The position numbers and the translations under genes were made by a program. Below, one piece after another: positions 35,541-46,124 of a DNA stretch of 64,000 nt. The notes under the pieces are model-generated. The model worked only from the letters and a program-made list of their open reading frames with translations. It searched no databases and was not told the DNA's origin. Location of the stretch: assembly GCF_027579695.1 (NCBI RefSeq), contig NC_083592.1, forward strand, positions 32,321,461 through 32,385,460, in the 5' to 3' direction. The stretch comes from Neoarius graeffei (taxonomy: Eukaryota > Chordata > Actinopteri > Siluriformes > Ariidae). The stretch's first letter is position 1. Each line of letters starts with the position of its first letter.

Positions 35541-38500
35541 TTGGCTGGGGTTTTCGTAGTACATCAGATATATTCCATTCAGCTAGCATGATACTGAACT
35601 AGTCAAAGACTCATTCAATATCATGCTAGCTGAATGGAATATATCTGATATACCACGAAAAAAGCCAGACAATATTATTTAAATAATCAACGTCAGCCCA
35701 AAGTCAGTTATTTTCATTGATCACCATGTCCTGAATTTCGTGATAGAAAAAAATGCTTATTATATTGCTAACAAAATGCAAAGCTCTCCATACTGATGAC
35801 TTTCCTGTGATTTCAAAGTAACAGCTACAAAACTGATACTGGAGACTCCTTCCCTAAAAGTTACAAAAAATCTCCTGCTGAGATCTTCATCATGTACACT
35901 ACCATTCAAAAGTTTGGGGTCACCCAGACAATTTTGTGTTTTCCATGAAAAGTCACACTTTTATTAACCACCATAAGTTGTAAAATGAATAGAAAATATA
36001 GTCAAGACATTTTTCTGGCCATTTTGAGCATTTAATCGACCCCACAAATGTGATGCTCCCGAAACTCAATCTGCTCAAAGGAAGGTCAGTTTTATAGCTT
36101 CTCTAAAGAGCTAAACTGTTTTCAGCTGTGCTAACATGATTGTACAAGGGTTTTCTAATCATCCATTAGCCTTCTGAGGCAATGAGCAAACACATTGTAC
36201 CATTAGAACACTGGAGTGATAGTTGCTGGAAATGGGCCTCTATACACCTATGGAGATATTGCACCGAAAACCAGACATTTAGTAGAATTTAGCTAGAATA
36301 GTCATTTACCACATTAGCAATGTCTCATCTCATCTCATTATCTGTAGCTGCTTTATCCTGTTCTACAGGGTCGCAGGCAAGCTGGAGCCTATCCCAGCTG
36401 ACTACGGGCGAAAGGCGGGGTACACCCTGGACAGGTCGCCAGGTCATCACAGGGCTGACACATAGACACAGACAACCATTCACACTCACATTCACACCTA
36501 CGGTCAATTTAGAGTCACCAGTTAACCTAACCTGCATGTCTTTGGACTGTGGGGGAAACCGGAGTACCCGGAGGAAACCCATGCGGACACGGGGAGAACA
36601 TGCAAACTCCGCACAGAAAGGCCCTCGCCGGCCACGGGGCTCGAACCCAGAACCTTCTTGCTGTGAGGCGACAGCGCTAACCACTACACCACCGTGCCGC
36701 CCCACATTAGCAATGTACAGAGTGTATTTCTGATTAGTTTAAAGTGATCTTCATTAAAAAGAACAGTGCTTTTCTTTCAAAAATAAGGAAATTTCAAAGT
36801 GACCCCAAACTTTTGAACGGTAGTGTAAAACATTATTTGTTTTTAACCCATTTATCCATTTATTAAGCTTACTTTATAGCTGTAACTATGAAACAATAAT
36901 ATTTTAGAATGAATGCATTAATATAAACCTGTGTTTCGAATTGCAGCTGGTCCTACCGTCAGAAAACCTTTCTGACCAATCAGAATCATGAATTCAACAG
37001 TGTGGTCGAATAAAACATAATAAAATGCATTAAGCATCCTGACGTAAACTTGTGGATCAATATGCGCATTAAATTTACTTTAAATTTAAAAACATTTATT
37101 TTTTAGTGATTCTAGATTATACCAACCTGTTTCATCTTGTTACTTTATTGCTTTAATGGTTTTACTCAGTGACAAAGAGCGTAGTTGTGTACACCATATT
37201 CTCCTTCTAAAATAACATAGTCGTAAAATATTTGGCAGACCCAACTAAAACAGTGTGTTAGTATCATCTCACCTAAAAAGGTAATATTGTGCATTTTCAG
37301 GGTTCAGTTCGAGAGCTGTGGTAATCTTTCCCAGGGCATCAGACAGCTTTCCTTCCACAGCTTTAGTCACTGCCTGCTGGTGAGAGCACTCTGCTCCCTG
37401 TTCCATTATCTCCAGCAAGGCCCGTGCCTCCGGACAGCTCGGATTAAGCCTCAGAGCTGCCTTCAGGTCATAGTAACATAGCATGGTCTGAGGAGGAGCA
37501 GTCATCTTCATATGAATTTCATAACACAAAAGCTTTTCCTTTCATTTGAATGTTTGCTTCATTTTTAAACTTTACTTTTCATGTAATGACGTGCGAGATT
37601 TGACCTGATTGAGCTGGTGGCGTAGACGCGCTCTTAGTGTGAAGAGGTCAGCAGACGGACTGTCACTCTCGAGCCAGTTAGTGACCAGGCGAAGAGCGTC
37701 AGAGTAGCGACTTAGTGCAGTCAGACATGCCAAGCTGTGCAGAGATTGTTTATGATAAAAGTATACACCAAGTACAACATTCAAACCAAATTTCACTTTT
37801 CTCCAATTTTAGGCTCAAGATAGAGGATCTAAGTGGAGGCTCAGAGCAACTGAGCAGACTTACAGCTCCCCCTGCTGGTGGGTGAGTTTTAAAGTCAGAT
37901 GTCTTAAAGTGCATATCGGGTAAACTCAGGAGCAAGATCAATGTAATTCTCCTATTTTATATTAAACTTTGGTCAAATATCTGTAACATTCTGCATTCTC
38001 TGCAATTTTTTTTACCTTGCGCAATACCAGAAAAATTCAGTTGAAATCAAGCCATTTGAGGCGAATTGGTCCGCCTCTGAAAAACTTGGCATTTGGATTT
38101 CCCGGCAAACATTGATTTTCGTGACATCGCATGCGGGACGCCTCCCTCTGAATCCTACGTCAGCGCTGGTTTGTTTATGAGAAAACGACCTGGTGTTTTT
38201 CTGTAAATTTCTTCAACGTTATCGTGTAATTATTAAAATGGTTAACAGATGTATCGTAGGCGGGTGTAGCAACACCAATCTTGATGGGATTAGTACTCAT
38301 CATTTTCCAAAAGACCGGACAATGAGAGAGAAATGGGAGTGCTTGGTCTACACAGGCTGTGCACTGAAACTGTGCAAAGCTCTCTCAGCCTGCTGGCGCT
38401 TCCGCAGGTAACGTCACGATTCTGGCTCCAGACTCATCTCATTATCTCTAGCCACTTTATCCTTCTACAGGGTCGCAGGCAAGCTGGAGCCTATCCCAGC

Positions 38501-40380
38501 TGACTATGGGCGAAAGGCGGGGTACACCCTGGACAAGTCGCCAGGTCATCACAGGGCTGACACATAGACACAGACAACCATTCACACTCACATTCACACC
38601 TACGGTCAATTTAGAGTCACCAGTTAACCTAACCTGCATGTCTTTGGACTGTGGGGGAAACCGGATCACTCGGAGGAAACCCACGCGGATACGGGGAGAA
38701 CATGCAAACTCCACACAGAAAGGCCCTTGCCGGCTACGGGGCTTGAACCTGGACCTTCTTGCTGTGAGGCGACAGCGCTAACCACTACACCACCATGCCG
38801 CCCAGCTCCAGACTCCCTTGGGATTTTTCCAGACGCGTTTTGTTATTTTATTTTATTCTGCTGTAGACAGATGGCCTTGTGCAAAATTACCCTTCTGGAT
38901 GAGTGTGTAAAGGGACATACTTTCATATAAAAAAAAAAAAAACCTAAATTGGTCCAGAATATGCACTTTAAGAATCTCACTCTAATTCATCCATCCATCC
39001 ATCCATCCATCCATCCATTATCTGTAGACGCTTATCCTGTTCTACAGAGTCACGGGCAAGCTGGAGCCTATCCCAGCTGACTATGGGCGAGAGGCAGGGT
39101 ACACCCTGGATGTCAGGTCATTGCAGGGCTGACACAGAGACAAACAACCATTCACACCTACGGTCAATTTAGAGTCACCAGTTAACCTAACCTGCATGTC
39201 TTTGGACTGTGGGGGAAACCGGAGCACCCGGAGGAAACCCACGCGGACACGGGGAGAACATGCAAACTCCACACAGAAAGGCCCTCGCCAGGCCGCTGGG
39301 CTTGAACCTAGACCTTCTTTCTGTGAGGCGACAGTGCTAACCACTACACCACCGTGCCACCCACTCTAATTCAGTTCTATTTTAAAATAAACACAAGGTT
39401 TTACAGCACTCAAAGATTTAACAACAGATGGTCTCAGGGTGTACAAACCTTCTCATGTGATATGGTCTAAAGCCAGGTTTTAGTTCAACTGCTTTGGCAA
39501 AAGACTCCAAAGCCTCGAAGAACATTCCCTGGTCACAATAACTCTGGCCCTGTTGGTATAAAGAACACACCCAAACTTAAATCATAACTTGTATTTGTAG
39601 GCAATGTTGGGAACTGTTATGTTAAACTATCACGGCTAATCTTGTATCGTCCTCCTCTAGAAGATAAACTTTTTTAAGAGACAGTCATGTAAGAGACAGT
39701 TTTAGGATCGGTAGTGATTAATGGTATTTATCACGAGATAATTGTCACACTGTCACTTCCATGAGTCAAGATTATATTCTGTATTACTATATTAGATTAT
39801 AAATCCATCATAAATACCTGCAGGTAATAAATGAATGCTAGACGATGAAAAGGTGCCTTGTTCTGTGGTTCCAGATAACAAACATGCTTATAGTCCAGAG
39901 CTGCAGACTTGAAGTCACACAGCTGAAGATAGGCCTCTGCTCTCGCTCCAAAAAACTGAGTCTTCACAGGAATATTATATTAGAGATAATAATTATTTAC
40001 ACTTCTCCGAATAAACAGTACATGACTGTATTACTAGTTATTACCTGTTCTTGTTGAAGTGTTATGGCTTTTGTGAAACAAGTGACAGCTCTCTCAAACT
40101 CGAGCTGATCGACAGCCTCCATGCCTGCCTGATAACTGCAAAACATTATAAAAGTCAAGTCAAGATACTTGTAATGTCTAGAGTTGCTGTAAAATATCTT
40201 TGAGAACAAAAGAGCTTACTGAGTGTTTGCTTTATCCTTTATAATACGGTCACCATGCAAACGTCTGTCCTGTTTGAACTCTGAAGTCTGGAAAATTTGG
40301 CTGTTGGAGCCAAAGAGTTTCTGGATGGCAGGTTCTTGAGAAGATGGCCATTTTGGCTCTGAATCATTTGAGACATCCAT
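17750..40380 (-). CDS. ttc16: Tetratricopeptide repeat protein 16, 11 coding exons, complete
   Basis: Exons in transcription order: 40380-40220, 40135-40045, 39955-39818, 39549-39449, 37734-37605, 37487-37273, 35063-34786, 32137-31996, 30595-30430, 18212-18076 and 17933-17750. Phases agree throughout; the product is 580 aa. All introns are GT-AG except the ninth, which reads GC-AG. The protein is a chain of TPR units: [17 protein letters not shown] (from about 54), [138 protein letters not shown] follows, then a Ser/Glu-rich tail. Order and spacing match vertebrate TTC16 as I recall it, including [11 protein letters not shown] near the start. The human protein is longer at its C-terminus. TTC16 has no well-defined function; TPRs are protein-binding scaffolds. 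It is head-to-head with slc2a8. Confidence 0.93.
18425..19260 (+). mobile_element. Tc1-like transposon remnant in ttc16 intron 9
   Basis: A terminal-repeat-like ATAATTGGACAGTGACAC lies near 18436. Transposase fragments at about 18895-19215 include [16 protein letters not shown], then VWREKKK, DPKHTT and SVKHGG-like FVKHGD, followed by [13 protein letters not shown]. This is the middle of a Tc1-type transposase, interrupted by poly-A runs, frameshifts and stops. The 3' end is unclear. Confidence 0.65.
19643..21247 (-). mobile_element. Complete Tc1-like transposon with intact transposase
   Basis: Near-perfect terminal inverted repeats beginning CAACCCCGATTCCAAAAAAG lie at both ends. TA follows on the right (21248-21249); the left duplication now reads CA. 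The element is 1605 bp and carries one uninterrupted transposase frame. A second copy at 32324-33926 is almost identical in most of its length, so the family moved recently. It lies in ttc16 intron 9. Confidence 0.93.
19863..20939 (-). CDS. Tc1-type DD34E transposase, apparently intact
   Basis: This open frame encodes the cut-and-paste transposase of the surrounding Tc1 element. Translation most likely starts at the internal Met at 20885 ([12 protein letters not shown]), giving 340 aa, the usual Tc1 size. The first 18 codons of the longer frame fit no family start. Visible parts are a paired-type helix-turn-helix ([20 protein letters not shown], then [16 protein letters not shown]), a GRKT linker with basic residues, and the catalytic triad. 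The first Asp is in [10 protein letters not shown], the second in [10 protein letters not shown], and the Glu in SPIENIW, with exactly 34 residues between the second Asp and the Glu (DD34E). [14 protein letters not shown] is the glycine-rich box. No premature stop or frameshift is seen. Activity is not shown by sequence alone. Confidence 0.92.
   Translation of the reverse strand: MTGYKKSILEWQRFSEVKMGRGSPIPLILRRQIVEQYQKGVRQCKIAKSLNISSSTVHNIIKRFRESGRISVRKGQGRKTILGARDLRALRRHCITYRHASVLEITKWAQGYFQRILSVNTIHHAICCCQLKLYNSKKKPYLNMIQKRRHLLWAKAHLKWTVEKWKTVLWSDESKFEVLYGNQGRCVIRTKEEKDDPSCYQCSVQKPASLMVWGCISVCGMGSLHIWKDTINAERHIQVLEQHMLPSRRRLFQGRPCIFQHDNAKPHTASITASWLRRRRVRVLNWPACSPDLSPIENIWRIIKRKIRQKRPKTVEQLESYIRQEWVNIPIPKLEQLVSSVPRRLQTVVKGKGDVSQW
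21336..21412. repeat. (AAAG)n microsatellite
   Basis: About 19 near-perfect AAAG units lie inside the left arm of the Tc1 element, where related elements have a short A-rich run. Confidence 0.95.
21580..23688 (-). mobile_element. 5'-truncated L2/CR1-type LINE
   Basis: A minus-strand reverse transcriptase runs from about 23688 to 22160. Readable motifs are [46 protein letters not shown] and the catalytic FADD box ([10 protein letters not shown]), followed by the thumb/C-terminal part ([33 protein letters not shown]). A one-base loss near 22715 shifts the frame between NTKKTKK and the next segment. The 3' end carries AATAAAGGCATTC and a TTCTA-repeat tail at 21580-21618. (AAAT)n and poly-G runs at about 21719-21762 lie in the 3' region. 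The 5' part, including the endonuclease, is missing. Clade assignment rests on resemblance to fish L2/CR1 proteins. Confidence 0.85.
24200..24676 (-). repeat. 3' LTR of the chromovirus
   Basis: TGTTAG...CTAACA on the plus strand, 477 bp. It includes two copies of the palindrome GGCCTCTAGAGGCC, a TATA-like TATTTATAC, and a tRNA-like A box/B box pair near the U5 end (24258-24268 and 24216-24226, minus strand). Confidence 0.95.
29009..29019 (-). other. Probable self-priming site of the chromovirus
   Basis: AAAGACTCCGT lies one base inside the 5' LTR, where a tRNA primer site would normally be. It is the exact complement of ACGGAGTCTTT at the predicted RNA start. The Tf1/sushi group is known to prime reverse transcription from its own 5' RNA end, so this is read as the self-priming site. 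Confidence 0.7.
29021..29497 (-). repeat. 5' LTR of the chromovirus
   Basis: Same length and, by eye, the same sequence as the 3' LTR. TATA-like TATTTATAC (29336-29344, minus strand) is followed about 25-30 nt later by ACGGAGTCTTT (29303-29313), the likely transcript start. That 11-mer pairs with the sequence just inside the LTR at 29009-29019. Confidence 0.95.
29621..29960 (+). mobile_element. V-SINE (type A, ATGG tail)
   Basis: Head GGTGGCATGGTGGTGTAG, V-domain, shortened middle and CAGCCCTGCGATAACCTGG body with an ATGGATGG tail. Target duplication AATTTGCCCTGG / AATTTACCCTGG (29609-29620, 29961-29972) has one mismatch. It lies in the 3' arm of the Tc1 element. Confidence 0.88.
30086..30255 (+). 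mobile_element. tRNA-derived SINE remnant
   Basis: An A-box-like TGGTAGCTCAGTGATTAGGG is followed by a B-box-like GGTTGAGAGTTCATATACC and a body with GGGTCCTTGAGCAAAGCC and AACCCCCTAAGCTGCTC. This matches fish tRNA-SINEs other than the V-SINE body types above. It is diverged and has no clear end. Confidence 0.6.
31046..31160 (+). mobile_element. Old SINE 3' fragment
   Basis: GACAACCTGTCCAGGGTGAA and GTCAGCTGGGATTGGCTCCA resemble the 3' body of the type A V-SINE, ending in a GATT-repeat tail at about 31150-31170. The 5' part is absent and the fragment is diverged. Confidence 0.5.
31271..31623 (-). mobile_element. V-SINE (type A) in ttc16 intron 8
   Basis: A minus-strand copy with (ATGAG)n tail, body, V-domain (with a short deletion) and head. 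Target duplication ACACTGAAGACTC / ACACTGGAGACTC (31258-31270, 31624-31636). Confidence 0.9.
32272..34432 (+). mobile_element. Internally deleted Tc1-like element, split by another Tc1
   Basis: The left end CACTCACTGGCCACTTTACT (about 32274) and right end AAAGTGTCCGGTGAGG (about 34408-34424) are the inverted ends of a common fish Tc1 family. The N-terminal transposase region lies at about 34020-34310 (around GAGCGGCAGTTCTGTGG); the catalytic part is missing. The Tc1 copy at 32324-33926 is inserted just inside the left end. Confidence 0.72.
32324..33926 (-). mobile_element. Second copy of the CAACCCC Tc1 family, transposase broken
   Basis: Ends CAACCCCAATTCCAAAAAAG and its inverted partner are flanked by TA on both sides (32322-32323, 33927-33928). 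The transposase region is nearly identical to the intact copy at 19643-21247 but has two in-frame stops: one early (after IPLIL, near 33531) and one replacing Trp in NWPACSPD (near 32765). The surviving open frame is 252 aa (32763-33521). It lies in ttc16 intron 7. Confidence 0.92.
34591..34712 (+). mobile_element. 5'-truncated V-SINE (type A 3' end only)
   Basis: Only the last 122 bp of a type A SINE are present (CTGTGATGACCTGGCG to the GATGA tail). They are flanked by a perfect 16-bp duplication AACTTCATCTACAGCC (34575-34590, 34713-34728). It sits 73 bp inside the intron from the ttc16 exon 7 donor. Confidence 0.9.
35399..35677. repeat. (AAT)n run next to a long hairpin, transposon-like
   Basis: (AAT)n at about 35499-35541 is followed by an imperfect inverted repeat: arms 35540-35598 and 35613-35675, each about 60 bp, loop about 14 bp. 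The arms share TCAGATATATTCCATTCAGC. Upstream, at 35406-35490, a short open frame beginning [17 protein letters not shown] resembles the N-terminus of fish tyrosine-recombinase-type (DUF3504/Crypton-like) repeat proteins; that link is tentative. Confidence 0.5.
35897..36825. mobile_element. Tc1-like MITE carrying a SINE
   Basis: Ends CACTACCATTCAAAAGTTTG and, inverted, CACTACCGTTCAAAAGTTTG are flanked by TA (35895-35896, 36826-36827). The inside is non-coding, about 540 bp after removing the SINE at 36324-36702. It lies in ttc16 intron 6. Confidence 0.88.
36324..36702 (-). mobile_element. V-SINE (type A), full length
   Basis: A near-consensus minus-strand copy with a perfect 14-bp duplication CACATTAGCAATGT (36310-36323, 36703-36716), nested in a Tc1-like MITE. 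Confidence 0.93.
37908..38967 (+). mobile_element. Kolobok-like non-autonomous element, copy 1, with SINE
   Basis: Inverted ends AGTGCATAT... are flanked by TTAA on both sides (37904-37907, 38968-38971). At 38238-38411 it encodes the first part of a THAP zinc finger ([11 protein letters not shown], then [14 protein letters not shown]), and the frame runs into a good splice donor (CGCAG/GTAACG). TTAA target plus THAP is the signature of Kolobok transposons. A V-SINE (38436-38804) is inserted; without it the element is about 0.7 kb. It lies in ttc16 intron 4. Confidence 0.7.
38436..38804 (-). mobile_element. V-SINE (type A), nested in the Kolobok-like element
   Basis: Minus-strand copy; duplication GCTCCAGACTC at 38425-38435 and 38805-38815. 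Confidence 0.9.
38990..39361 (-). mobile_element. V-SINE (type A, ATCC/ATGG tail)
   Basis: Minus-strand copy with a (CCAT)n tail. The perfect 12-bp duplication CACTCTAATTCA lies at 38978-38989 and 39362-39373. It is in ttc16 intron 4, 76 bp from exon 4 (39449). Confidence 0.9.
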
Positions 40381-40972
40381 CTTCAATGAATTAACGAATA
40401 AACATTTTACACTGCGTTTATACAGTTAAATAAAAAGATCTGCATATCGTTCGGATAAAATAAAATGAAATGTATCGTGGAAGTGGTACAATACTACGTT
40501 TTCTAGTTTAAGGGCATTTTAGCTTGCGACAGAATTGGATTCATTCTTTTTTTCCCCTCTCTGATAACCAGCATTTGCTGATATCAGTCTGATACTGAAT
40601 ATCATATCAGTTCCATCTCTAATTTATAGCAACAAAAAAATTAGCATCTTAGCTTTCACAAATGACCTTTCCTTATCACAAGCAACACAATTGTCAAATA
40701 GTGCATGTTAATATAATTGGAAAAAAAAATCTTGTCTTATCTGTTGGGTACAGGATGTCAGACACTGTATTCTTTAAGTCATGTCTGGAGATCATGAGGA
40801 TTGTGACAAAACTTCTTTTTGAATGATTTTCCTATTTATTTTTGTTGTTGTTGTTTTGTTTTATTGCATGATACATACACAGACATTTTATTTTTTATCT
40901 TCTGGGAAATCTTTTTCAGATGAATCATAAAATAGATATTCTCGTTTCACCCAAAACTCAAAAGGGAGGCAA

Positions 40973-41123
<151 letters not shown>

Positions 41124-41689
41124 AGGGTACTTCAAAAGGTTATTGGCCTCACCCGGAAACAAGGGGCATAACTCTGATTCACACTATTGGTCCCACTCCA
41201 AAAAGTGTCATGTCTAAGCTCCTAGAGGATTAATATCTAATATATTAGATCATGTTAGACATTTATCACCAAAAGCACAACATGTCCTAATAGTGTTCAT
41301 ATAGGACTACCTTGAGTAGCATAATGTATTTTTCTGATCTATTTCCAGGTGACCATAGTCACCCAAAGCCTCCCATTTGGCCGTATGTTGTGTTGCATGC
41401 AGAAATATGACCAGACAGGAATTGTTCATAGTTATTGCCTGTTTGATATAGCCTCAAAATTTCTTGTTGGTTGGACTACTAAAAGGTGACAGTTTAAACA
41501 TGTAGTAAGATTCAAGCTGAATGTTGAAGATCAGTCTCACCAGATGCAATGCAAACCTGTGGTTCCGTATGTGACATTTTCCATAAACAACTTTAAGTTA
41601 TTGCTTGTAGGCTGCTGTTTCCCAACAGGTAACAACTGGAGTAATTCAAAATGCTCTCTAAGAAGACGGAGTCTAACATATATACGGTA

Positions 41690-43971
41690 CAGTGGTGCTT
41701 GAAAGTTTGTGAACCCATTAGAATTTTCTATATTTCTGCATAAATATTACCTAAAACATCATCAGAGTTTCACACAAGTCCTAAAAGTAGATAAAGAGAA
41801 CCCAGTTACACAAATGAGACAAAAATATCATTCTTGGTCATTTATTTATTGAGGAAAATGAGCCGATATTACATATCTCTGAGTGGCAAAAGTACTGTAT
41901 GTGAACCTTTGCTTTCAGTATCTGGTGTGACCCCCTTGTGCAGCAATAACTGCAACTAAACGTCTGCGGCAACTGTTGATCAGTCCTGCACACCGGCTTG
42001 GAGGAATTTTAGCCCATTCCTCCATATAGAACAGCTTCAACTCTGGGATGTTGGTGGGTTTCCTCACATGAACTGCTCGCTTCAGGTCCTTCCACAACAT
42101 TTCCATTGGATTAAGGTCAGGATTTTGACTTGGCCATTCCAAAACATTAACTTTATTCTTCTTTAACCATTCTTTGGTAGAACAACTTGTGTGCTGAGGG
42201 TCGTTGTCTTGCTGCATGACCCACCGTCTCTTGAGATTCAGTTTATGGACAGATGTCCTGACATTTTCCTTTAGAATTTGCTGGTATAATTCAGAATTCA
42301 TTGTTCCATCAATGATGGCAAGCCGTCCTGGCCCAGATACAGCAAAACAGGCCCAAACCATGATACTACCACCACCATGTTTCACAGATGGGATAAGGTT
42401 CTTATGCTGGAATGCAGTGTTTTCCTTTCTCCAAACATAACGCTTCTCATTTAAACCAAAAAGTTCTATTTTAGTCTCATCTGTCCACAAAACATTTTTC
42501 CAATAGTCTTCTGGCTTGTCCATATGATCTTTTGCAAACTGCAGATGAGCAGCAATGTTCTTTTTGGAGAGCAGTGGCTTTCTCCTTGCAACCTTGCCAT
42601 GCACACCATTGTTGTTCAGTGTTCTCCTGATGGTGGACTCATGAACATTAACATTAGCCAATGTGAGAGAGGCCTTCAGTTGCTTAGAAGTTACCCTGCA
42701 CTGTAAAAAATGTCCGTATAATTAACAGTGAATTTATGTAAAATTATGACATAAAAAACTGTAAATACAAAAACAATGAAGCAGTGTGTAATTTACATCA
42801 ATATACTGTAAAACTCCTAACCAAATACCACTGTTAATTTAACAGTAAGAATATGTTGAATTGATCATATTTTTTTGGAGAATTTACAAATTGTTGTAGT
42901 TTAAACACAGACAAACTGTAATACTAAAACAGAATGTGATAGTTAAAATTACATCATTACCCTGTTAAAAAAATAAAAAAATGTCAGTAGAGGCTCTCCG
43001 GCACATTTCGTAAAACTCTAAATCAAATAAAATATCTGTCTAGTAGATCATTGCTTGTAACCATCATTTTACATTGAATCCCGGTGAAATGTTCATGCAA
43101 TCTTTGTTTATTGTACAATGAATATCCGTAAAATTAACAGTTATGCATTGATTATTGTACATTGAATACCTGTAAAATCTACAGGTTTTCAATGTACAAT
43201 AATCAATACATTCAGTTATCATTAATTGTACATGGAATCCCAGTGAAATGTACAAGTTATTCTGTAATGTTGTTTACATTTCACTGTATTTTTAACAGAA
43301 TTATTCTGGCAACCACAGCTGCCAGTATTTTTCCGTAAAAACAACGGATTTTTTTTTACAGTGTGGGGTCCTTTGTGACCTCGCCGACTATTACACACCT
43401 TGCTCTTGGAGTGATCTTTGTTGGTCAACCACTCCTGGGGAGGGTAACAATAGTCTTGAATTTCCTCCATTTGTACACAATCTGTCTGACTGTGGATTGG
43501 TGGAGTCCAAACTCTTTAGAGATGGTTTTGTAACCTTTTCCAGCCTGATGAGCATCAGCAACGCTTTTTCTGAGGTCCTCAGAAATCTCCTTTGTTCGTG
43601 CCACGATACACTTCCACAAACATGTGTTGTGAAGATCAGACTTTGATAGATCCCTGTTCTTTAAATAAAACAGGGTGCCCACTCACACCTGATTGCCATC
43701 CCATTGATTGAAAACACCTGACTCTAATTTCACCTTCAAATTAACTGCTAATCCTAGAGGTTCACATACTTTTGCCACTCACAGATACGTAATATTGGAT
43801 CATTTTCCGCAATAAATAAATGGCCAAGTATAATATTTTTGTCTCATTTGTTTAACTGGGTTCTCTTTATCTACTTTTAGGACTTGTGTGAAACTCTGAT
43901 GATGTTTTAGGTCATATTTATGCAGAAATATAGAAAATTCTAAAGGGTTCACAAACTTTCAAGCACCACTG
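41690..43971 (-). mobile_element. Tc1-like element with DD34E transposase, split by a MITE
   Basis: Inverted ends CAGTGGTGCTTGAAAGTTTG are flanked by TA (41688-41689, 43972-43973). The transposase is in two pieces on the minus strand. The N-terminal HTH (ARTKEISEDLRKSVADAHQ, then GYKTISKEFGLHQSTVRQI) ends near 43425. The catalytic part is at 42661-41915 (LWTDETKIELFG; QQDNDPQHTS; NPDLNPMEMLW, 34 residues between second Asp and Glu). The CACTA-type MITE at 42699-43363 separates the two pieces, so transposition genes are disrupted. Confidence 0.92.
42699..43363. mobile_element. CACTG-ended MITE (CACTA/EnSpm type)
   Basis: Ends CACTGTAAAAAA and, inverted, the same dodecamer are flanked by TG on both sides (42697-42698, 43364-43365). 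Removing element plus one TG restores the expected Tc1 sequence ACCCTGGGGTCC. It is non-coding, 665 bp. Inside are many repeats of GTAAAAT(C/T)AACAG and an inverted repeat around TACAATAATCAAT. Confidence 0.75.
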
Positions 43972-44860
43972 TAGGTGTAATACACAGACTTCTGAAGCAC
44001 TGAGGATTTTAAGATACACCATTTGGCCAAAGTTCATTCGACTATTTCGGTAAACATTGATGTCACATGTGGAATTTCAATTGCCTCTGTAAGCAGTGTT
44101 CCGATTCTGCTGACATTTTCAAATTTTGCCACAAAGAAAGTGTGTTTACCTCGCTTGGATCATTGACAAACTGAGGTAAAGTGAATTTTAGAAACAATGA
44201 GTTTCTACCTTCTTATTTGAAGCAGAAGAGCCTTCTTGCTGCTTCATTCAGATGCCTGGATAATGTGCACTCGGTCCCATTAAGCTCTGACTCCCTGTGA
44301 TTTGTTAACTTCAGGGTATTAGGAAATCAAAAAGTATAGTACTGGGTACATACAAGTATGTATCAATTTTACCTCTGGTGCAACATAATTGGGCCCAAAA
44401 GCATGACCAGGGCCTTATATCACAGTCCACAAAAACTCAAATGAAAGAAGCAATTAAAGAAAAAAGATGAGGAAAGCTTCGAGCTGGTGTGCTGTTGCTC
44501 CAGGACAATGCGCCCGTCCACACACCACAGGTGGCAGGGGCAGAAGCAGACAAATGTGACTTTGAACTTTTGCCCCATGCACCTTACTCACCTGACCTGG
44601 CACCGTCTGACTTCTATCTGTTTCCCAAACTGAAATCCCACTTGCGTGGTCACCATTTTCAGAATGATGATGAAGTCATCCAGGAGCATCTGGAGGCTCA
44701 AGATATGACCTTCTTCCACAAAGGGATGGCAAAGCATGAACATCAGTGGACCAAGTGCATTGAAGTTAAAGGGGACTATGTTGAAAAATAATGCAAGAAC
44801 AATCTTTCTCCTGTGACATTTTCTGGGTGAGGTCGAGAACTTTTTGAAGTACCCTCATCA

Positions 44861-44861
<1 letters not shown>

Positions 44862-44919
<58 letters not shown>

Positions 44920-44920
44920 C
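44862..44920. repeat. (ATAG)n microsatellite, right part
   Basis: About 14 ATAG units directly right of the mariner end, in the same phase class as the repeat left of it. Confidence 0.95.
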
Positions 44921-45036
44921 ACAACCATATATGATTTGATATAACCTTAGAGTATTTGTAATTTTACTGTAGAAATCAAACCAAAAGTTCCTGTTTTTAT
45001 TAATCTCTTTTCCTCCACTTGAGCTGATAAGGTTAA

Positions 45037-46124
45037 AGTGCATATCCTGGACCAAATTCGGGTTTTTTTTAATATGAAAGTACGGTATGTCCCTTTACAC
45101 ACTCATCCAGAAGGGTAATTTTGCACAAGGCCATCTGTCTACAGCAGAAAAAAATAAAATAACAAAACACATCTGGAAAAATCCCAAGGGAGTCTGGAGC
45201 CAGAATCTTGACATCACCTGCGGAAGTGCCAGCAGGCTGCACGAGCTTTGCACGGTTTCAGTGCACAGCCTGTGTAGACCAAGTTTAACAGCTAGCGATT
45301 TTGCACTGAAATATGGAATTGTCACCTGAACGCTATGTTACTTCACCTTTGGATGAAGAATATAATGTTGCTACACCCTCCTACAATACATCTGTTAACC
45401 ATTTTAATAATTATGTGATAACGTTGAAGAAATTTGCAGAAAACCACCAGGTCGTTTTCTCATAAACAAACCAGCGCTGACGTAGGATTCAGAGGGAGGC
45501 GTCCCGCACGCGACGTCATGAAAATCAATCTCTCATCTCATCTCATTATCTCTAGCTGCTTTATCCTGTTCTACAGGGTCGCAGGCAAGCTGGAGCCTAT
45601 CCCAGCTGACTACGGGCGAAAGGCGGGGCACACCCTGGACAAGTCGCCACGTCATCACAGGGCTGACACAGACACAGACAACCATTCACACTCACATTCA
45701 CACCTACGCTCAATTTAGAGTCACCAGTTAACCTAACCTGCATATCTTTGGACTGTGGGGGAAACCGGAGCACCCGGAGGAAACCCACGCGGACACGGGG
45801 AGAACATGCAAACTCCGCACAGAAAGGCCCTCGCTAGCCACGGGGCTCGAACCCAGACCTTCTTGCTGTGAGGCGACAGCGCTAACCACTACACCACCGT
45901 GTCACCCTGAAAATCAATGTTTGCCGGGAAATCCAAAATGCCCAGTTTTTTCAGAGGCGGACCAATTTGCCTCAAATGCCTTGATTTCAACTGAATTTTT
46001 CCGGTATTGCGCAAGGTAAAAAAATTGCACAAAATCCAAAATATGACAGATATTTGACCAAAGTTTAATATAAAATAGGAGAATTACATTGATCTTGCTC
46101 CTGAATTTACCCGTGATATGCACT
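45037..46124 (-). mobile_element. Kolobok-like non-autonomous element, copy 2, with SINE
   Basis: Ends AGTGCATATCCTGG and inverted AGTGCATATCACGG are flanked by TTAA (45033-45036, 46125-46128). It is the same family as 37908-38967 in opposite orientation. Its THAP region is largely lost. A V-SINE (45530-45907) is inserted. It lies between ttc16 and slc2a8. Confidence 0.72.
45530..45907 (-). mobile_element. V-SINE (type A), nested
   Basis: Near-consensus minus-strand copy; duplication TGAAAATCAAT at 45519-45529 and 45908-45918. Confidence 0.92.
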
